Shown piece by piece: positions 1 through 10,741 of a stretch of DNA of 64,000 nt. The DNA lies in the NCBI GenBank assembly GCA_022575985.1, contig JAKSXM010000137.1, forward strand, positions 11,736,001 through 11,800,000. The letters run 5' to 3'. Every line of letters begins with the position of its first letter. Position 1 is the stretch's first letter. The position numbers were made by a program, and so were the translations under genes. The DNA is from Anagrus nilaparvatae. Lineage: Eukaryota; Arthropoda; Insecta; Hymenoptera; Mymaridae. The notes under the pieces are model-generated. The model was not told where the DNA came from. It ran no database searches and saw only the letters and a program-made list of their open reading frames with translations.

Positions 1-409
1 TATCCAGGTAGTGAGTACCTGAACAAGATATTTTATAGTCTATAGTTCGTTAATATATTATCAACTATGGTGTAAAAACAATGAAAAATAGATAAAATAA
101 GCTCATATGCTTTTTTTATATCTTATTACCGTGTACTTTTTTATATGAATATAAAATAAACACGTCGAGTATAATATAGTCAAGAATTTTTTATCATGTA
201 TGCAAGTGGGTTAAATTGGTAATTTCCTTTGAAAAATTTTTCTATTTTTTAATTACAGTTTTTACAAAAAAAAAAGGAATCATCTTGAACTCAGGCGTTT
301 TCAATTGTTTCAAATATAAATCGGCTTATCCTCTTTTAGAAATAAGGTTTTCAGAAAGGGTTTTACTGAAAAATTTAACAATGTAAGAAAAAAACCAACC
401 AACCAACTT
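1..409. other. AT-rich, nothing recognisable
   Basis: No gene, RNA or repeat boundary was recognised. The first seven bases followed by GTAGTGAGT would make a good 5' splice site, so an exon could end just inside the window. That cannot be tested without upstream sequence. Confidence 0.3.
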
Positions 410-840
410 TTGATCAGAGCTTGTACTCCAGTCAATATATGGTTTAAGATGTCAAGTTTCCAGCTACCACCATATTTGGTCTACTATAAGTTTTTTGGAT
501 CACTGATATCGAATTTAGGCATTTTTTCTATGAGAAATGTGCGGAACACCCTTAAATTTTCAAAAACACTTCCTAAAAAGGGGGTATTTTTGAGTTATTC
601 GAAGTTTAAATCTTCAGATTTGGTCAATATTGGTATTTTGGCGCTAAAAATGGGCCCTTCACCCTTAAAAACCTAAAATAAATATTTTTGACGTATTTCA
701 TATTTTTGAAAATTTAAGACTGAAGTGCCAATTTTTAATAGACAGAACCTGAAATTCGTGATTAGCGAATGACCCAAAAAAATTATGTGGACCAAATGTG
801 GAGTTTCCTTAAAAAATAGAAAAATATTTTCTTAAACTAG
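410..840. repeat. Dispersed ~130-bp repeat family, degenerate copy
   Basis: The phrases CCATATTTGGTCTACTATA, TTTTTTGGATCACTGAT and CACCCTTAAA recur in similar order at 36990-37555, 44775-45685 and 59040-59170. The ORF here (410-676) is a by-product of the repeat. Unit boundaries are blurred and there is no sign of coding function. Confidence 0.5.
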
Positions 841-854
841 AATAAATAAGAACT

Positions 855-1044
855 TTAAGAACGTCGCATTACAGGTGCGGAAATTCCTATTTTTGTTGCC
901 TCCTGTACCACCCATCTTATGTACCCTTTGACGCTGATCCTAAATTTTTATCTAACCTAAGCAATCAATGTTCTAATTATAGTCATAAAATAATTATAGG
1001 AGATCTCTACACGGATATGCTTATGGACATCTGTAATACCTCAT
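855..1044 (+). pseudogene. LINE endonuclease fragment
   Basis: One frame is open for about 63 codons and ends at a TAA around 1043. It reads like the middle of the apurinic-type endonuclease of jockey/I/CR1-group LINEs: an LLYHPSYVPFDADPKF stretch (family pattern YxPP...F) followed by KIIIGDLYTDML, matching the family's IIxGDFNxDML with FN changed to LY. The catalytic Asp of GD is kept but the flanking halves of the domain are missing. It has no start codon and no downstream RT, so it is a dead fragment. It belongs to a different copy from the LINE at 8.4-10.7 kb, which lies on the other strand. The assignment rests on the remembered family pattern and was not searched. Confidence 0.6.
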
Positions 1045-1065
1045 AAAAATAACTTATTAATTTTT

Positions 1066-1473
1066 ATATTTGGAGGTTGTTTTCACTCCCTGGGGGAGGG
1101 AATAATTTTTTATACTAAAAATATTAGTTTTTCTGTTTGAAAGACGAAAAGATTCCAAAAAAAATTTTATTACCTTTTATTCATTAATTTTGAAGCTAGA
1201 GATAGTTTTCACCTTCCGGGTCAGGCAAAACTTTTTGTACTACCAATTTTGTTAAAAAACAAAATTTAACAATTTTTTGTATAATTGTTTTTACATTTAG
1301 GGGTAGTTTTTACCCCCTAGCGGCAAGGACGATTTTTTGTACTACAAATGTTGTTAGATTTTGGTTGTAAGACAAAAAGTTCAAAAAAGAAAATTTTATA
1401 AACTTTCTTTCATTTTTTTTTAACTTATGGGGTAGTTGCCTCCCTGAGGGATGAATAAATTAAAATTATACTA
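1066..1473. repeat. Degenerate tandem array, period about 105-128 bp
   Basis: Four diverged units each carry a GGGGTAGTTTTCACCCCCTG-like core followed by a TTTTTTGTACTAC-like phrase, starting near 1070, 1195, 1300 and 1428. The last unit is cut by the foldback element at 1475. Confidence 0.5.
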
Positions 1474-1474
1474 A

Positions 1475-2458
1475 CAAGGGGAGTTCAATACATTTGGAAC
1501 ACCGAATTACACCAAATGGTTATGGATGAGTTTGTTATGTTGAAAAAACATGCCGACTACCCTCCGTTCCTTCCAATGGGCCTAGAAACGCAGGGCTCAA
1601 TGTTATAAAATAGGATTTTTTGGTAATTTTCAAAGAAACGCCAAAACCTCGCAAGTTAACCAAAACTCTTCTGGATGGTCTCATTTTTTTGGTTTAAGTA
1701 TCACCTTTCATACGCCGTAAACCGCAATTTATTATCACTAATTCTCTCATCACTATAGCCAATTAACCAAACGGTCATTTTTGACTAAAAATGACCAATT
1801 TTTAAAATGCTGTCAAATTTGTAATTTCTGACGAAAATGGGTTTTATAGGTCTGAAAAAATTTGTACAAGCTTCAAGTTTCCAAAACTTCTTGACTTTAC
1901 CTTTTGCAATTATTTGTTAACTAGATATGATAATTTGAAGTCACAGTCCCAATTTTACGATTTTTTAAAAAATCTCATTTTTAATGCTAACTTTGAAGAG
2001 CCATTTCTTAAAAACGAATCAAGGAAATGAGACGAGCAAAAGAAATTTGAAGCTTGTACAAATTTTTTCAGACCTATAAAACCCATTTTCGTCAGAATTT
2101 ACAAATTTGGCAGCATTTTAAAAATTGGTCATTTTTAGCTAAAAATGACCGTTTGGTTAATTGGCTATAGTGATAAGAGAATTAGTGATAATAAATTGCG
2201 GTTTACGGCGTATGAAAGGTGGTACTTAAACAAAAAAAAATGAGACCAACCAGAAGAGTTTTGGTTAACTTGCGAGGTTTTGGCGTTTCATTGAAAATTA
2301 CCAAAAAACTCTATTTTCTAACATTGAACCCTGCGTTTCTGGGCCGAGAAGGCCCATTGGAATGAACGGAGGGTAGTCGGCATGTTTTTTCAACATAACA
2401 AACTCATCCATAACCATTTGGTGTAATTCGGTGTTCCAAATGTATTGAACTCCCCTTG
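1475..2458. mobile_element. Foldback element, complete, TAA target duplication
   Basis: A 984-bp element whose two halves are inverted copies of each other. The left arm (1475-about 1880) and right arm (about 2048-2458) match along almost their whole length, leaving a spacer of about 165 bp. The ends are CAAGGGGAGTTCAATACATT and its complement. The flanks are TAA on both sides (1472-1474, 2459-2461), so the ends are exact. A 3-bp TWA-type duplication fits PIF/Harbinger-like transposition, but no transposase is present to confirm it. Each arm holds a smaller perfect hairpin (1773-1796, GGTCATTTTT/AAAAATGACC). Diverged copies lie at 5519, 46305, 51762, 57600 and 59570. The arms are similar enough to suggest a fairly recent insertion. 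Confidence 0.85.
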
Positions 2459-2461
2459 TAA

Positions 2462-4142
2462 GTCCATTTTACCCCTCCTGATTGAAACATCAATTTCAGC
2501 CTGTTTAAAGCATTTTTTTTAGATATTAGTTATGTTAATTAAATTTAATAAAATTAGGTGAATTTTCAAATTCAATTTAATATAATTTAATAAAATTTAA
2601 TAGAATTTAATATTATCGAATTAAAATTAATTCGGGATAATATTTCCCCCCTGGGAAATGGTTTGGTGACTCTTCGTTTCAGGTTCAAGGAACAAAAATT
2701 TGTAACTCCCTCCCCTTAGAAATAAGATTTCTTCATTAAATTGTCTCATTCAAAGAAGGTTTATTTAAATACTTAAGAACCACAAACCACACATATGATG
2801 ATTAAGTTTTTTAAATTTGTCTTGATAATATTGAGCTGTTTTATTAAGATTTAGACGTATTGATGTTACAAATTATTGCTTATATTATTTATTTATTTAC
2901 TTTTCTATTGACTGTGATAAAAATTATCGTACCAAAATGAATTGACAGAAATTAATTAAATAATTAATACTATGCCTACTATAACTCGTTGTTACCATGC
3001 AATTATTTTCTTTTGTATTTTTTTATTTTTTAAATTATTTATTTATAAAAATTTTAATAGTATTATAGTTATATATATATATATGTTATATTATTTTATC
3101 ATGTTATTAAATTTTGTAAAAGAGCAAATAAAGAACAATACAATACAATACAATTATTACTAGTTTACATTATCGGTTATATTTTAATTTAAAATTTTTA
3201 ACCAAACATGTTTCTTGCAAATAATTTAGAGTACATGAGTATTTTCTTAAAAGTAAAAAAAAAAATAAAATAAATAGTAAATTAGGTAACAAGTACGTAA
3301 AATTTTGACTTAAATTTCAGTATAAAAGTGATAGAAAAAATTAAATGTTCTGAACTGTAAATTTTTTAACATGAGTTATGCGTACGATTGTTACTGTTAA
3401 AATCATGAATTATGCAAAATTGAATTGCATTTATTTGTTTTTTTGATGTAAATAATAAAAAAAAAAATATATATAACATTATTTATAAACTTGTCAATAT
3501 AAAAAGAGAAGACAATGTATCATATGAAAGCTTTTGATTTTTTTTATTTAACATAAAAAATATATCTCCATAAAAAAAAGTTATAAAAGTTATAAGGCAT
3601 ATTAGCCTGGAAGCCATTGTTTAAGAAGTTGCTTTGATTTTTGACTAACAAGGATATTTAGATTTATTTTCTTAAAAATATATATGATTATCAGAATTTT
3701 GGCTGATTGTACAATTTCTGTCAGTCATAGCCACTTGATATAATTAAAGCATATATTTTATCGAATTAGAACTTTTAATTAATGTTAACACTGAAGAAAT
3801 TTTTTATAAATGCTAAAAATTAATTAGTTAAAAAATAGCTAACATTCCCCCCCCCCTAAACAAGGATCAAAGAAAATTTTTAAATTAATTATCAGGTGAA
3901 TATGCATAAATAAAATATTCAAAGCAACGTGTAAAAAAAAGCAAATAAAACTATATGCAAAGTAGGTACATGTCATGTAATATTATGGATTGTATTTTTT
4001 TGTTGTAAGCATGTGTAATTGAAATACATTTTATTGTCAATCAAATGCAAAGTTAATGAAAAAAAAATTATTAAAAAAAAAAATATTTTATCATTGTCAA
4101 ATGTAATAAAAGTAAAAATATTTTGTTTTTTTAGGTACACTC
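2462..4142. other. AT-rich spacer with simple repeats
   Basis: It contains an 11-bp TTTAATAAAAT-like tandem run (about 2540-2625), a short AT run near 3070, four CAATA units near 3137-3155 and a C10 tract near 3847. The small ORF at 2972 is AT-composition noise. No gene or element boundary was seen. Confidence 0.5.
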
Positions 4143-4188
4143 TACACTCTAATAAATTTTAAAAAGCATTAAAATTTATTAGAGTGTA
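4143..4188. repeat. 20-bp-stem palindrome
   Basis: The perfect inverted repeat ACACTCTAATAAATTTT/AAAATTTATTAGAGTGT, extended to 20 bp per arm, has a 6-base loop and TA at each outer end. The CACTCT ends resemble those of the foldback at 29508, so this may be a minimal relic of that family. Confidence 0.6.
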
Positions 4189-4228
4189 TCTTTTAGCGGT
4201 AAATTTGAGAGATTTGATAATCATAAAT

Positions 4229-4303
4229 ATTTTAAAACAATTGAATTTTTATCGACCTTTTTTCGAGTAAAAAAGGTCGATAAAAATTCAATTGTTTTAA
4301 AAA
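4229..4303. repeat. 33-bp-stem hairpin
   Basis: Near-perfect inverted arms centred on CGAGT contain TTGAATTTTTATCGACC and its complement. It lies 40 bp from the 4143 palindrome. It could be a tiny foldback or a cruciform-prone site, and it has no coding content. Confidence 0.7.
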
Positions 4304-5173
4304 ATACTATCGAGTATCAAAAATTATTATGAACTTTCATAAATATTTTAATTTACTTTTTTAAAAGTAGTGCTAACGATGAACGAGTATACTGCGTAAA
4401 AGTGAAGAAAAGAGACTATCTGCATTTTTTGAAAATTAATTTTTAAATATTGGATATGGGTAACTTTAAATAAAATGAGTTTCAAACTGATGGTCGTGTC
4501 TTCATATCGTTTCCTTAATATTTTTTCTCAAACATTAGACGTGTTAGATAGAAAAAATATGAAAAATTAGCTGCTTATTTTTAAAAATTACCAAAAAACA
4601 ATAATTGAATCTTAGAGGCTAAAATTTACCATGAAGACTTACATTTAGTAGTACTTTTGAGAAAAAATACTTTGAAACCGATTTAAAGACAAGATTATCC
4701 GTTTAAAACTCGTTTAGATGAAATTTAGTCATACAATGTTTGTATAATTTTATTAAACTGTAATTAGCTTATAAAAGATCTAAACTGCAGAATGATATTT
4801 GTTAAAATACAAAACTTCAAGATTCAAGTAAAAGTTTTCCTTTTTATACTTATTCATTCATATGAGAAAATTTTGTTGATGCATTTATAACTTTATTTCT
4901 AATTTATCATATAACGTGAATAGTTGTAATATCTCAAATTACCTTATAAATAGTAGTATTTATTTTGTAAATATTTGCATAATAATTATTTTCCAGTATT
5001 CGCAATTAGTTAATATTTTCTACTTTGATGGACATACCAAGGGACATACTTTGTAAATAAAATACGTTGTTAATTTTTTGAGAAAAATATTTTTTTTTTA
5101 GAATTGGGTTTTTGTTTGTACAGTAATTTTACAATGCCAAGCTATAAAAATTCGCTTTGTGTAAAATACCATG
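4304..5173. other. AT-rich, nothing recognisable
   Basis: I see no gene, RNA or structured repeat here. Confidence 0.4.
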
Positions 5174-5458
5174 CACTGAAAAAAATCAAGCGGAATTTTT
5201 TTTCTTCGCAAACAATTGCAAATGACTTGAAACTTAAAGATAATTAAAAAAAAATAGTTTTTCTTTTCTTTTGTCAAAAAATTTCTCAAATCTCATCATA
5301 CCGATATACCAGCGATAGACGCATTTCTCAAGTAAGCGGGAAATTTTTTTTTTTTTAATTTTTTTTACGTTTCAAGTCATTTGCAATCGTTTGACGAAAT
5401 AAAAAATTCCGCTAGCTATAAGTGGAATTCCGCTTGCCGCAGGCGGATTTTTTTCAGT
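5174..5458. mobile_element. MITE with CACTGAAAAAAATC ends
   Basis: A 285-bp unit begins CACTGAAAAAAATC and ends in the complement GATTTTTTTCAGTG. Inside, CAATTGCAAATGACTTGAAA recurs inverted as TTTCAAGTCATTTGCAAT, so the unit is a long imperfect hairpin. A GCGGAATT/AATTCCGC pair sits next to the ends. A half-copy lies at 41585-41683 and a weaker one at 28874. The ORF at 5098-5289 is an artefact of it. The superfamily is uncertain; mariner-like is possible. Confidence 0.65.
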
Positions 5459-5518
5459 GTGTTTAATCTTATTATAATTTCTAATAATTAAGTAAATTAA
5501 TGCTCTAAATGAGAAGGA

Positions 5519-5880
5519 AAAATCACTACATTTTTTGGAACCTCTTGCCCAAATGATACTTTATGTAGTATCGGTTAGTTGTAGTTATGGATCGGTTCAT
5601 TATGTTAAAAAATCATTTTGGATACATTCTGGTCATGCCAGTGGGTCTTCTTGGTCTAAAACCACCTAAAACCAACCTACAGATTAAAAGATAGGTCGTG
5701 TCTTAGGTTATCTTTCAAATAATATTTCCATTTTTCAAGTTTGATAAAAACTTCCTTTGTTTAAGGGTTAATTTTTAAGTACAGAAAACCTCTATTTTTA
5801 TCTATAAATTCTCTTTACATTGTAGTCAATAAACTAAATGCCAATATTTTTTAACACAAAATTCACCAAAATTTAGTATC
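5519..5880. mobile_element. Foldback family, decayed left arm
   Basis: The order of phrases (TTTTTGGAACCTC, ATGGATCGGTTCATTATGTT, GTGGGTCTTCTTGGTCTAA, CAATAAACTAAATGCC) matches the left arm of the 1475-2458 element at low identity. The right arm is missing. Confidence 0.45.
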
Positions 5881-6581
5881 TTTTTATGGATTCAAAATTT
5901 GGATACGCATAATTTCTCATTTGTTTAATTGTATATTTTTCTTAAAAACTCGAAAAGTTCAGGAAGAAATAAAATCTTTACCCTAAAGTTTTGCGAGCCA
6001 ACCTTTGTAAATATTTCTCCGCAAACATTAGCAGGTAACGAGAAATATAATTAATTTTACCTTAAATAATAATACTATATTTTGGGTAAAAGATAACTTT
6101 TATAACTATTTTAATAATCTATTATTTAAATAAACTAATAGAATATTGCTCATAAAGTAGAATAAAATATTAAAAGAATTTCTGTATGCATAAAATATTT
6201 AAATATCATACTATAGTTATAAATGTGTTATAAAACCAAGTGTAAAGAACAAATTTGCATATCATACTTTATTAGTTTTGTTTAATTTTCTATCTTAATA
6301 ATATAATCTTCGCTCTTTTATACGTATAAAATGTGTATTAAAAAAATTTTTAGCTTTTTATATTAATAAAATTGTATATGAGTAATTCTTAATGAAATTT
6401 ACCTAAACGGAGGTGAACATATGAAAATAAGATAAAATTAAGGCTTTTTGATTTATAAGTTTTAAAATTATCGAATTCAAAACATTTTAAAATTTTTAAT
6501 TTAATACTGAGGTTAATTTTCTGCACTCTCGTAGACCTTATCTTAGACTCATGTTTTGTAAAAACTTTCTATTCTTTATAG
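5881..6581. other. AT-rich, nothing recognisable
   Basis: No gene or repeat was recognised. It ends in a pyrimidine-rich TTCTTTATAG that could be a 3' splice site for the next entry. Confidence 0.4.
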
Positions 6582-6675
6582 GTAGATATACATTTTAACC
6601 GAGCGTTTACGAATTTCGGATCGCCGTATACGAATAGCATATCCATTTTTACCAGAAATGGTTCACTTGGTCACG
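6582..6675 (+). other. Exon-like island, unconfirmed
   Basis: This 94-base stretch is GC-richer than its surroundings and open in one frame for 31 codons. It follows an AG acceptor and is followed by G/GTAGGA. The frame includes TNFGSPYTNSISIFTRNGS. The reading is not low-complexity, unlike chance ORFs in this DNA. No partner exon in a matching phase could be proven, and a retroelement scrap is an equally good explanation. Confidence 0.2.
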
Positions 6676-7939
6676 GTAGGATTTTTAAAAGTATTTTTGG
6701 TGGGTACTTTAGGATTTCTATCGGTTATTTATGTTTTTTAGATTTATTAATGACATCCGTTTTTGTTTCGTTTTTCAGTTCTCCAGAATAGAAAAAGCCT
6801 AAGCAAACGAGAAAAAAATGTTAAAAATCTAAAGTTAGTTATTTACAGTGCTGGCTATTTTAGGTATAAATTAGTTTTCGATTTGTATTCAGCAAACCAA
6901 AAAACAATACTAAGCTATAAGAATACATTGAAATAAATTTCCAGTTGTGGTATCGCACCTGGAGAGTGGAACTTAAAAAAAAATTTTTTGACAAAAAAGA
7001 AAAAATTTTTTTTTTAATTTCTCTTTAGGTTTTATGTCAATTGCGACCATTTAAAACAAAAAAAATTTCCGGCTGCCATAACCAGAAATCCGGGAATTCA
7101 GGTTGAGGCAGTCGAATTTTTTTTCAATGTAAATAAAAATCTTGAAAGACCTAAAAATTCCTCCTGTAGCCAACTATAGGCTACCTGTTTAGTGATTCAA
7201 AAAACTTAAATTTTGGACGAAAAATTCTATCGATTTGAGAGGGATAAAAAATTCTTCAATCGGACTTAAATAAAGTTAAAAAATAATGTCCAACAGCAGG
7301 GAGTACTTAGATTCTCGTGTTTACCCAAAGGAGTAATCTTTGCAAAATTTCGAATAAATTTCAATATAATTCTAAGGAATCTTCCCTATATAGAATGTTC
7401 ATAATCATAATAGCCTATATAAAAGATAATTTTGATCAATAATTTTTTTTTCATAAAAAATCTACTCTATTTTATTTATATTTGTTAAAATATTCAATGC
7501 CAAGTATATAATATGCATAAAAATTCATCTAAAGTTTTAACAACATATTATTTTTACTAATATCTCTTTACATATACACACATTATAGAATTTAATACGC
7601 TTGAATGTGCTGCTATCAATCGAAGCGTAGATTAAATATAAAGTATATCATAATCAATCTTTATACCTATAAATATATCGGTTATTTTTTTTTTCATTTT
7701 TAGAATTTATAATAAAAGTCGATTTTTTAAGTTAAAAAGTATTTACTTGTTGCAGTATAATATGAAAATTAATTTCTTTTTATATCTGCTTCTGTAAATA
7801 TGATCGAAAGCATATTATTAATCATTTCTTGTATTATAAAGAAGCTTTTATTTATTTTTATTATAATTTTTAATAAATTGTTGGTTTATATTTGTTACAA
7901 TAATGTAGGTGTGTATGTTTAAATACATATTTAGAGTCT
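6676..7939. other. AT-rich spacer, possible MITE remnant
   Basis: About 6868-7136 has a TTTCCAGTTGTGG...GGAATTCAGG layout with internal poly-A/T and could be a decayed relative of the CACTG MITE. The rest is plain AT-rich sequence. Confidence 0.3.
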
Positions 7940-8083
7940 TATCATGGAAAATGTTTATAGGGAGGGGGTACTTTTTAATTTGAAAATCAAGGGGGGGGGG
8001 GGTCAAATTTGACCAGTTTAAGGGGGGGTAAAATATGTCCGATTTAAGGGGGGGGGGGTCAAATAAGACTTAGAATAATTTCA
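7940..8083 (+). repeat. AACATG-ended repeat, truncated copy (A)
   Basis: It starts ATCATGGAAAATGTTTATAGG and ends in GACTTAGAATAATTT, like copy B at 18838. It contains G12 (7991-8002) and G11 (8048-8058) tracts. The far end is missing and it abuts the RT fragment at 8090. Confidence 0.55.
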
Positions 8084-8089
8084 GTAAAG

Positions 8090-8190
8090 GTGGCCACCAA
8101 TGCAATAAACAAGGCCCAAGCGGGCGATCAGCGTTGCCGTAAAATTACTGTTTTGGTTACCCTGGATGTTAAAAATTCTTTCAGGAGGAG
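8090..8190 (+). pseudogene. LINE reverse-transcriptase fragment, R1/LOA-like
   Basis: About 34 codons read VATNAINKAQAGDQRCRKIT followed by VLVTLDVKNSF. This matches the start of the RT palm in R1/LOA/jockey-type elements, where LDVKNAFN carries the first catalytic aspartate (motif A). The Asp is present. Nothing before or after continues the domain, so only this scrap survives. It is on the strand opposite to the large LINE remnant that follows and looks like a different clade. The call comes from a recalled motif. Confidence 0.6.
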
Positions 8191-8295
8191 AAAATGCACT
8201 CAGCAAGAGGGCCTAATATTTATTTTATTTTAATTTTATTCTTATAACTTTAAGATTAATTGTTTCAGCTTTTACTTTTTATTTTTGCTGCTTAG

Positions 8296-8366
8296 GGCAA
8301 TTTTATTGAGAGACAGAGACATTGAAGTCTCTAAAATGGAAGAAAAAATGAAGGGTTCCTCAATAA
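8296..8366 (+). other. Exon-like island, unconfirmed
   Basis: A pyrimidine-rich tract ends in GCTGCTTAG/G, then come 71 bases open in one frame (it includes RDRDIEVSKMEEKMKGSS), then a strong A/GTAAGG donor. The length and phase do not join directly to the other exon-like islands at 6582 or 13268. Chance or retroelement origin cannot be excluded. Confidence 0.2.
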
Positions 8367-8649
8367 GTAAGGATACGTGGCCTTAATTTAACCCGAAGTA
8401 ATAAAATAAGATAAGATAAGATAAAGTTTATTTGCACCAAATACAAAATATAGTCAGTTTACGTATAATATATTTAAATTTAAAATAAAACTAAGTTAAT
8501 GGAATGCATACATCTGGTGTAACCATCACAGAACCAGTATACTATAATTTATTACACCTATAATAAGTGAGTAAATAATTAAATAAGTAAGTAAAGCGTA
8601 TATTAATCAACAGCAGGTTATAAGCCATCCAATCTTGATTCTTTGGTAT

Positions 8650-9355
8650 GAAAGTGCTTAAAGGGAGCTGCTTCGGATGGAAATGGGTAGTGAATTCCAT
8701 TTTTTTACCCCCAATATCTGAGAAGAATTAGCCCCTCTCCCCTTTATGATGTCAGGTACAGTCAGTTCTATAGTTTTAGACATCCCTCTTGCAGTCTGTT
8801 TAGGTCGGTGTTTTGTAAACAGATTTGCTAAGTAACTTGGCTGATTCACGCGTAGTATTTTGTAATTAATAATATTAAAAAAATACAGTCTGTGTGTGTC
8901 TGTCTTAAGCCAATTCAATTAATTTCTGAATGGTGAGATATGGGCATCTTTTCTTATGCCAAAGATGTACCGAATGCCCTTGTTGCTAAATCTTTGTATT
9001 CTGTCGAGTAGAGATGTTTTAGCATCTAAAATAACAGTGCTACAGAAGTTTAGGTGAGGTGTAATTAATGCCTAGACAAGTCGACTTCGCAAAGTTTCAG
9101 AGGTACAGTGTCTAATGAATCTCAGGGTGTATAGTATTTTGTTGACTTTTTTCTCAGTTGCAATTACCTGGAATTCCCAGGTTAGTGCATTGTTCAAAAT
9201 TAAACCAAGACTTTTTACTTCATGCACAAATGGTACTAGAGTACCTTCATTTATTTTAACACCAGGTAGATTCTGTTTATTTAGTCAATTGACAAAAGTG
9301 CGTGAAACAAAGTAAATTGACTTGGTTTTATCAGGATTGAGATGAAGAAACATCA
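8650..9355 (-). pseudogene. LINE RT C-terminal region, frameshifted
   Basis: Reading from 9355 down, the segment shows the typical post-palm sequence: NPDKTKSIYF, SLGLILNNALTWEFQV, KVNKILYTLRFIRHC, a stop (TAG), ALITPHLNFCSTVI, LLDRIQRFSNKGIRYIFGIRK. A further frame (8658-8918) follows, with the tail motif KKWNSLPISIRSSSL that marks the end of CR1/jockey polymerases. At least one stop and several frame changes interrupt it. Confidence 0.75.
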
Positions 9356-9361
9356 GCTTAG

Positions 9362-10004
9362 TCAATTCTCAACTCTGCGAGCTACCATGCTTAGCGCCTT
9401 TACTCCATCAGATATGGATTCAGGAGGGACCTGAACATATACCTGAAGATTGTCCGCATACAGTAAATGAAAGACACCAGGACCCAAATGTCTCGAGATA
9501 TCATTCATATAAAGACAGAATAGAAGCGGTCCCAACACAGATCCCTGTGTTACACCAAGATTGACATGGCGAAGTTCTGATAATGATGTTCTAGAGGTCA
9601 CTCTCATGAGTCGATTACTCATTCCCATTCTGATATCCTCAGTTAGTTTCAGCATTGCTGTCTCTGTACTACTAAATTGCCTGAAACCAGTTTGTAAAGG
9701 ATCAAGAATTTTACCGTTATTAAGATATTGTGTAATTTGATCATGGGCTAATTTTTCCAGTACTTTAGATAAAAAGCATAATAAGGCTACAGGTCTAAAA
9801 TCTGATGGTAAGGAGGGGATTGAGACTTTTTTTATGGCAACGAGCAAGGAAGTTTTTCAAGCCAAAGGAAAAATTACCAATTTAAGGGACTCATTAAATA
9901 ACTGAACAAGATAAGGACCAATAGATGGAAGAGATTTCACAAAATCAAATAGTGAGACTTTAGAAAAATGGATGTTACGGTCGTCAGGAATAAGGTAGCA
10001 GGCC
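9362..10004 (-). pseudogene. LINE reverse transcriptase, internally deleted
   Basis: The frame contains VQLFNESLKLVIFPLA, then a TGA where the family has Trp (WK), KKVSIPSLPSDFRPVALL, SKVLEKLAHDQI, LQTGFRQFSSTETAML, GVTQGSVLGPLLFCLYMNDI and LLYADNLQVYV. Two defects are decisive. The block between IRMGM and MRVTSR that should hold motif A (LDFSKAFD) is gone, and the YADD box is YADN, so a catalytic aspartate is lost. The order of the surviving blocks is otherwise correct. Confidence 0.85.
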
Positions 10005-10688
10005 TAGATGTCTAAGTTCTTTCCAGAAATCATTTCCAGTAGTAATTGCGTCGTCTAGTCGGTCATGTAAAAATTTATTTCTTGCTGTGGTGGATTCCGC
10101 TTCTATTTGCTGTGTAAGCGTTATTATTTCATTTAATAGTACTTTGTTTTTGGTACGTATGTATCTTTTTTCGGTAGCATTTCTCTTGTGTATTAAAAAT
10201 TGTAAATTTTCATCTATCCAGGGTTCTATACGTTTTTTTGATTCAACTGTTTTTAGAGGTGATAGTTCGTCCATGGCTAGTTGCAAGTTTTCACTAAGAC
10301 CGTCTAGGCCGTTTGCAAGATCAAAATCAGGAGACTGAAAAGACTGCCAATCACACTTCAACATGAACTCATTGATGTCCTCAGGAGTAATACTCTTAAA
10401 GTTTCTATAAGTGAAGTCATTCTGAGGAGGCTTTGGTATAAATAATGAAATCTCTACATCAATGAGGTGATGATCAGTGTGAAAGCTTGGAAGGATTTTA
10501 TTGAAATTAATAATTTCATCAACGAAGATTAGATCAAGCCAGGTTTTTGGGATGGGTAAACCAAAAAGGCGATGAGTAGCAATGTGTCCAAGTAATGTGA
10601 TAAATGGTTCCGGGCTGACTTGTATAAGGTATGAAGGGAGAGGAGTTTTAGTGGGTATGACACGGTATTGTTGAGTCCCACATAACTG
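9984..10688 (-). pseudogene. LINE endonuclease C-terminal half and linker
   Basis: One frame is open for 234 codons from a TGA at 10689 down to TGA at 9984. It includes LGHIATHRLFGLPIPK, TWLDLIFVDEIINFNKILPS and FHTDHHLIDVEISLF. The DHH is the catalytic His motif of the apurinic-type endonuclease, equivalent to SDH. It is followed by the linker FTYRNFKSI and WIDENLQFLIHKRNATEKRY, usual before the RT. The N-terminal catalytic blocks are absent. It is frameshifted against the RT remnant downstream. Confidence 0.8.
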
Positions 10689-10741
10689 TCAGTTAGGATG
10701 CTGAACAGTATGCGTAATGTATTTCTCCACTTCCTACGCAA

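Larger units (their letters stand above)
8401..10741 (-). mobile_element. Degenerate non-LTR retrotransposon (CR1/jockey group)
   Basis: This 5'-truncated LINE is read on the minus strand. In order it has the C-terminal half of the endonuclease, a linker, the reverse transcriptase with large internal deletions, the RT C-terminal region and a 3' UTR. The element ends in AATAAA followed by a (TTATC)n tail (8403-8425), the simple-repeat 3' end usual for such LINEs. Frameshifts near 10000, 9350 and 8650, nonsense codons and a lost catalytic motif show it is dead. The family name is from domain layout only. No flanking duplication was identified. Confidence 0.85.

Noticed and set aside
9115..9315. 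Plus-strand ORF in the LINE
   Set aside because: Shadow of the minus-strand RT C-terminal remnant.
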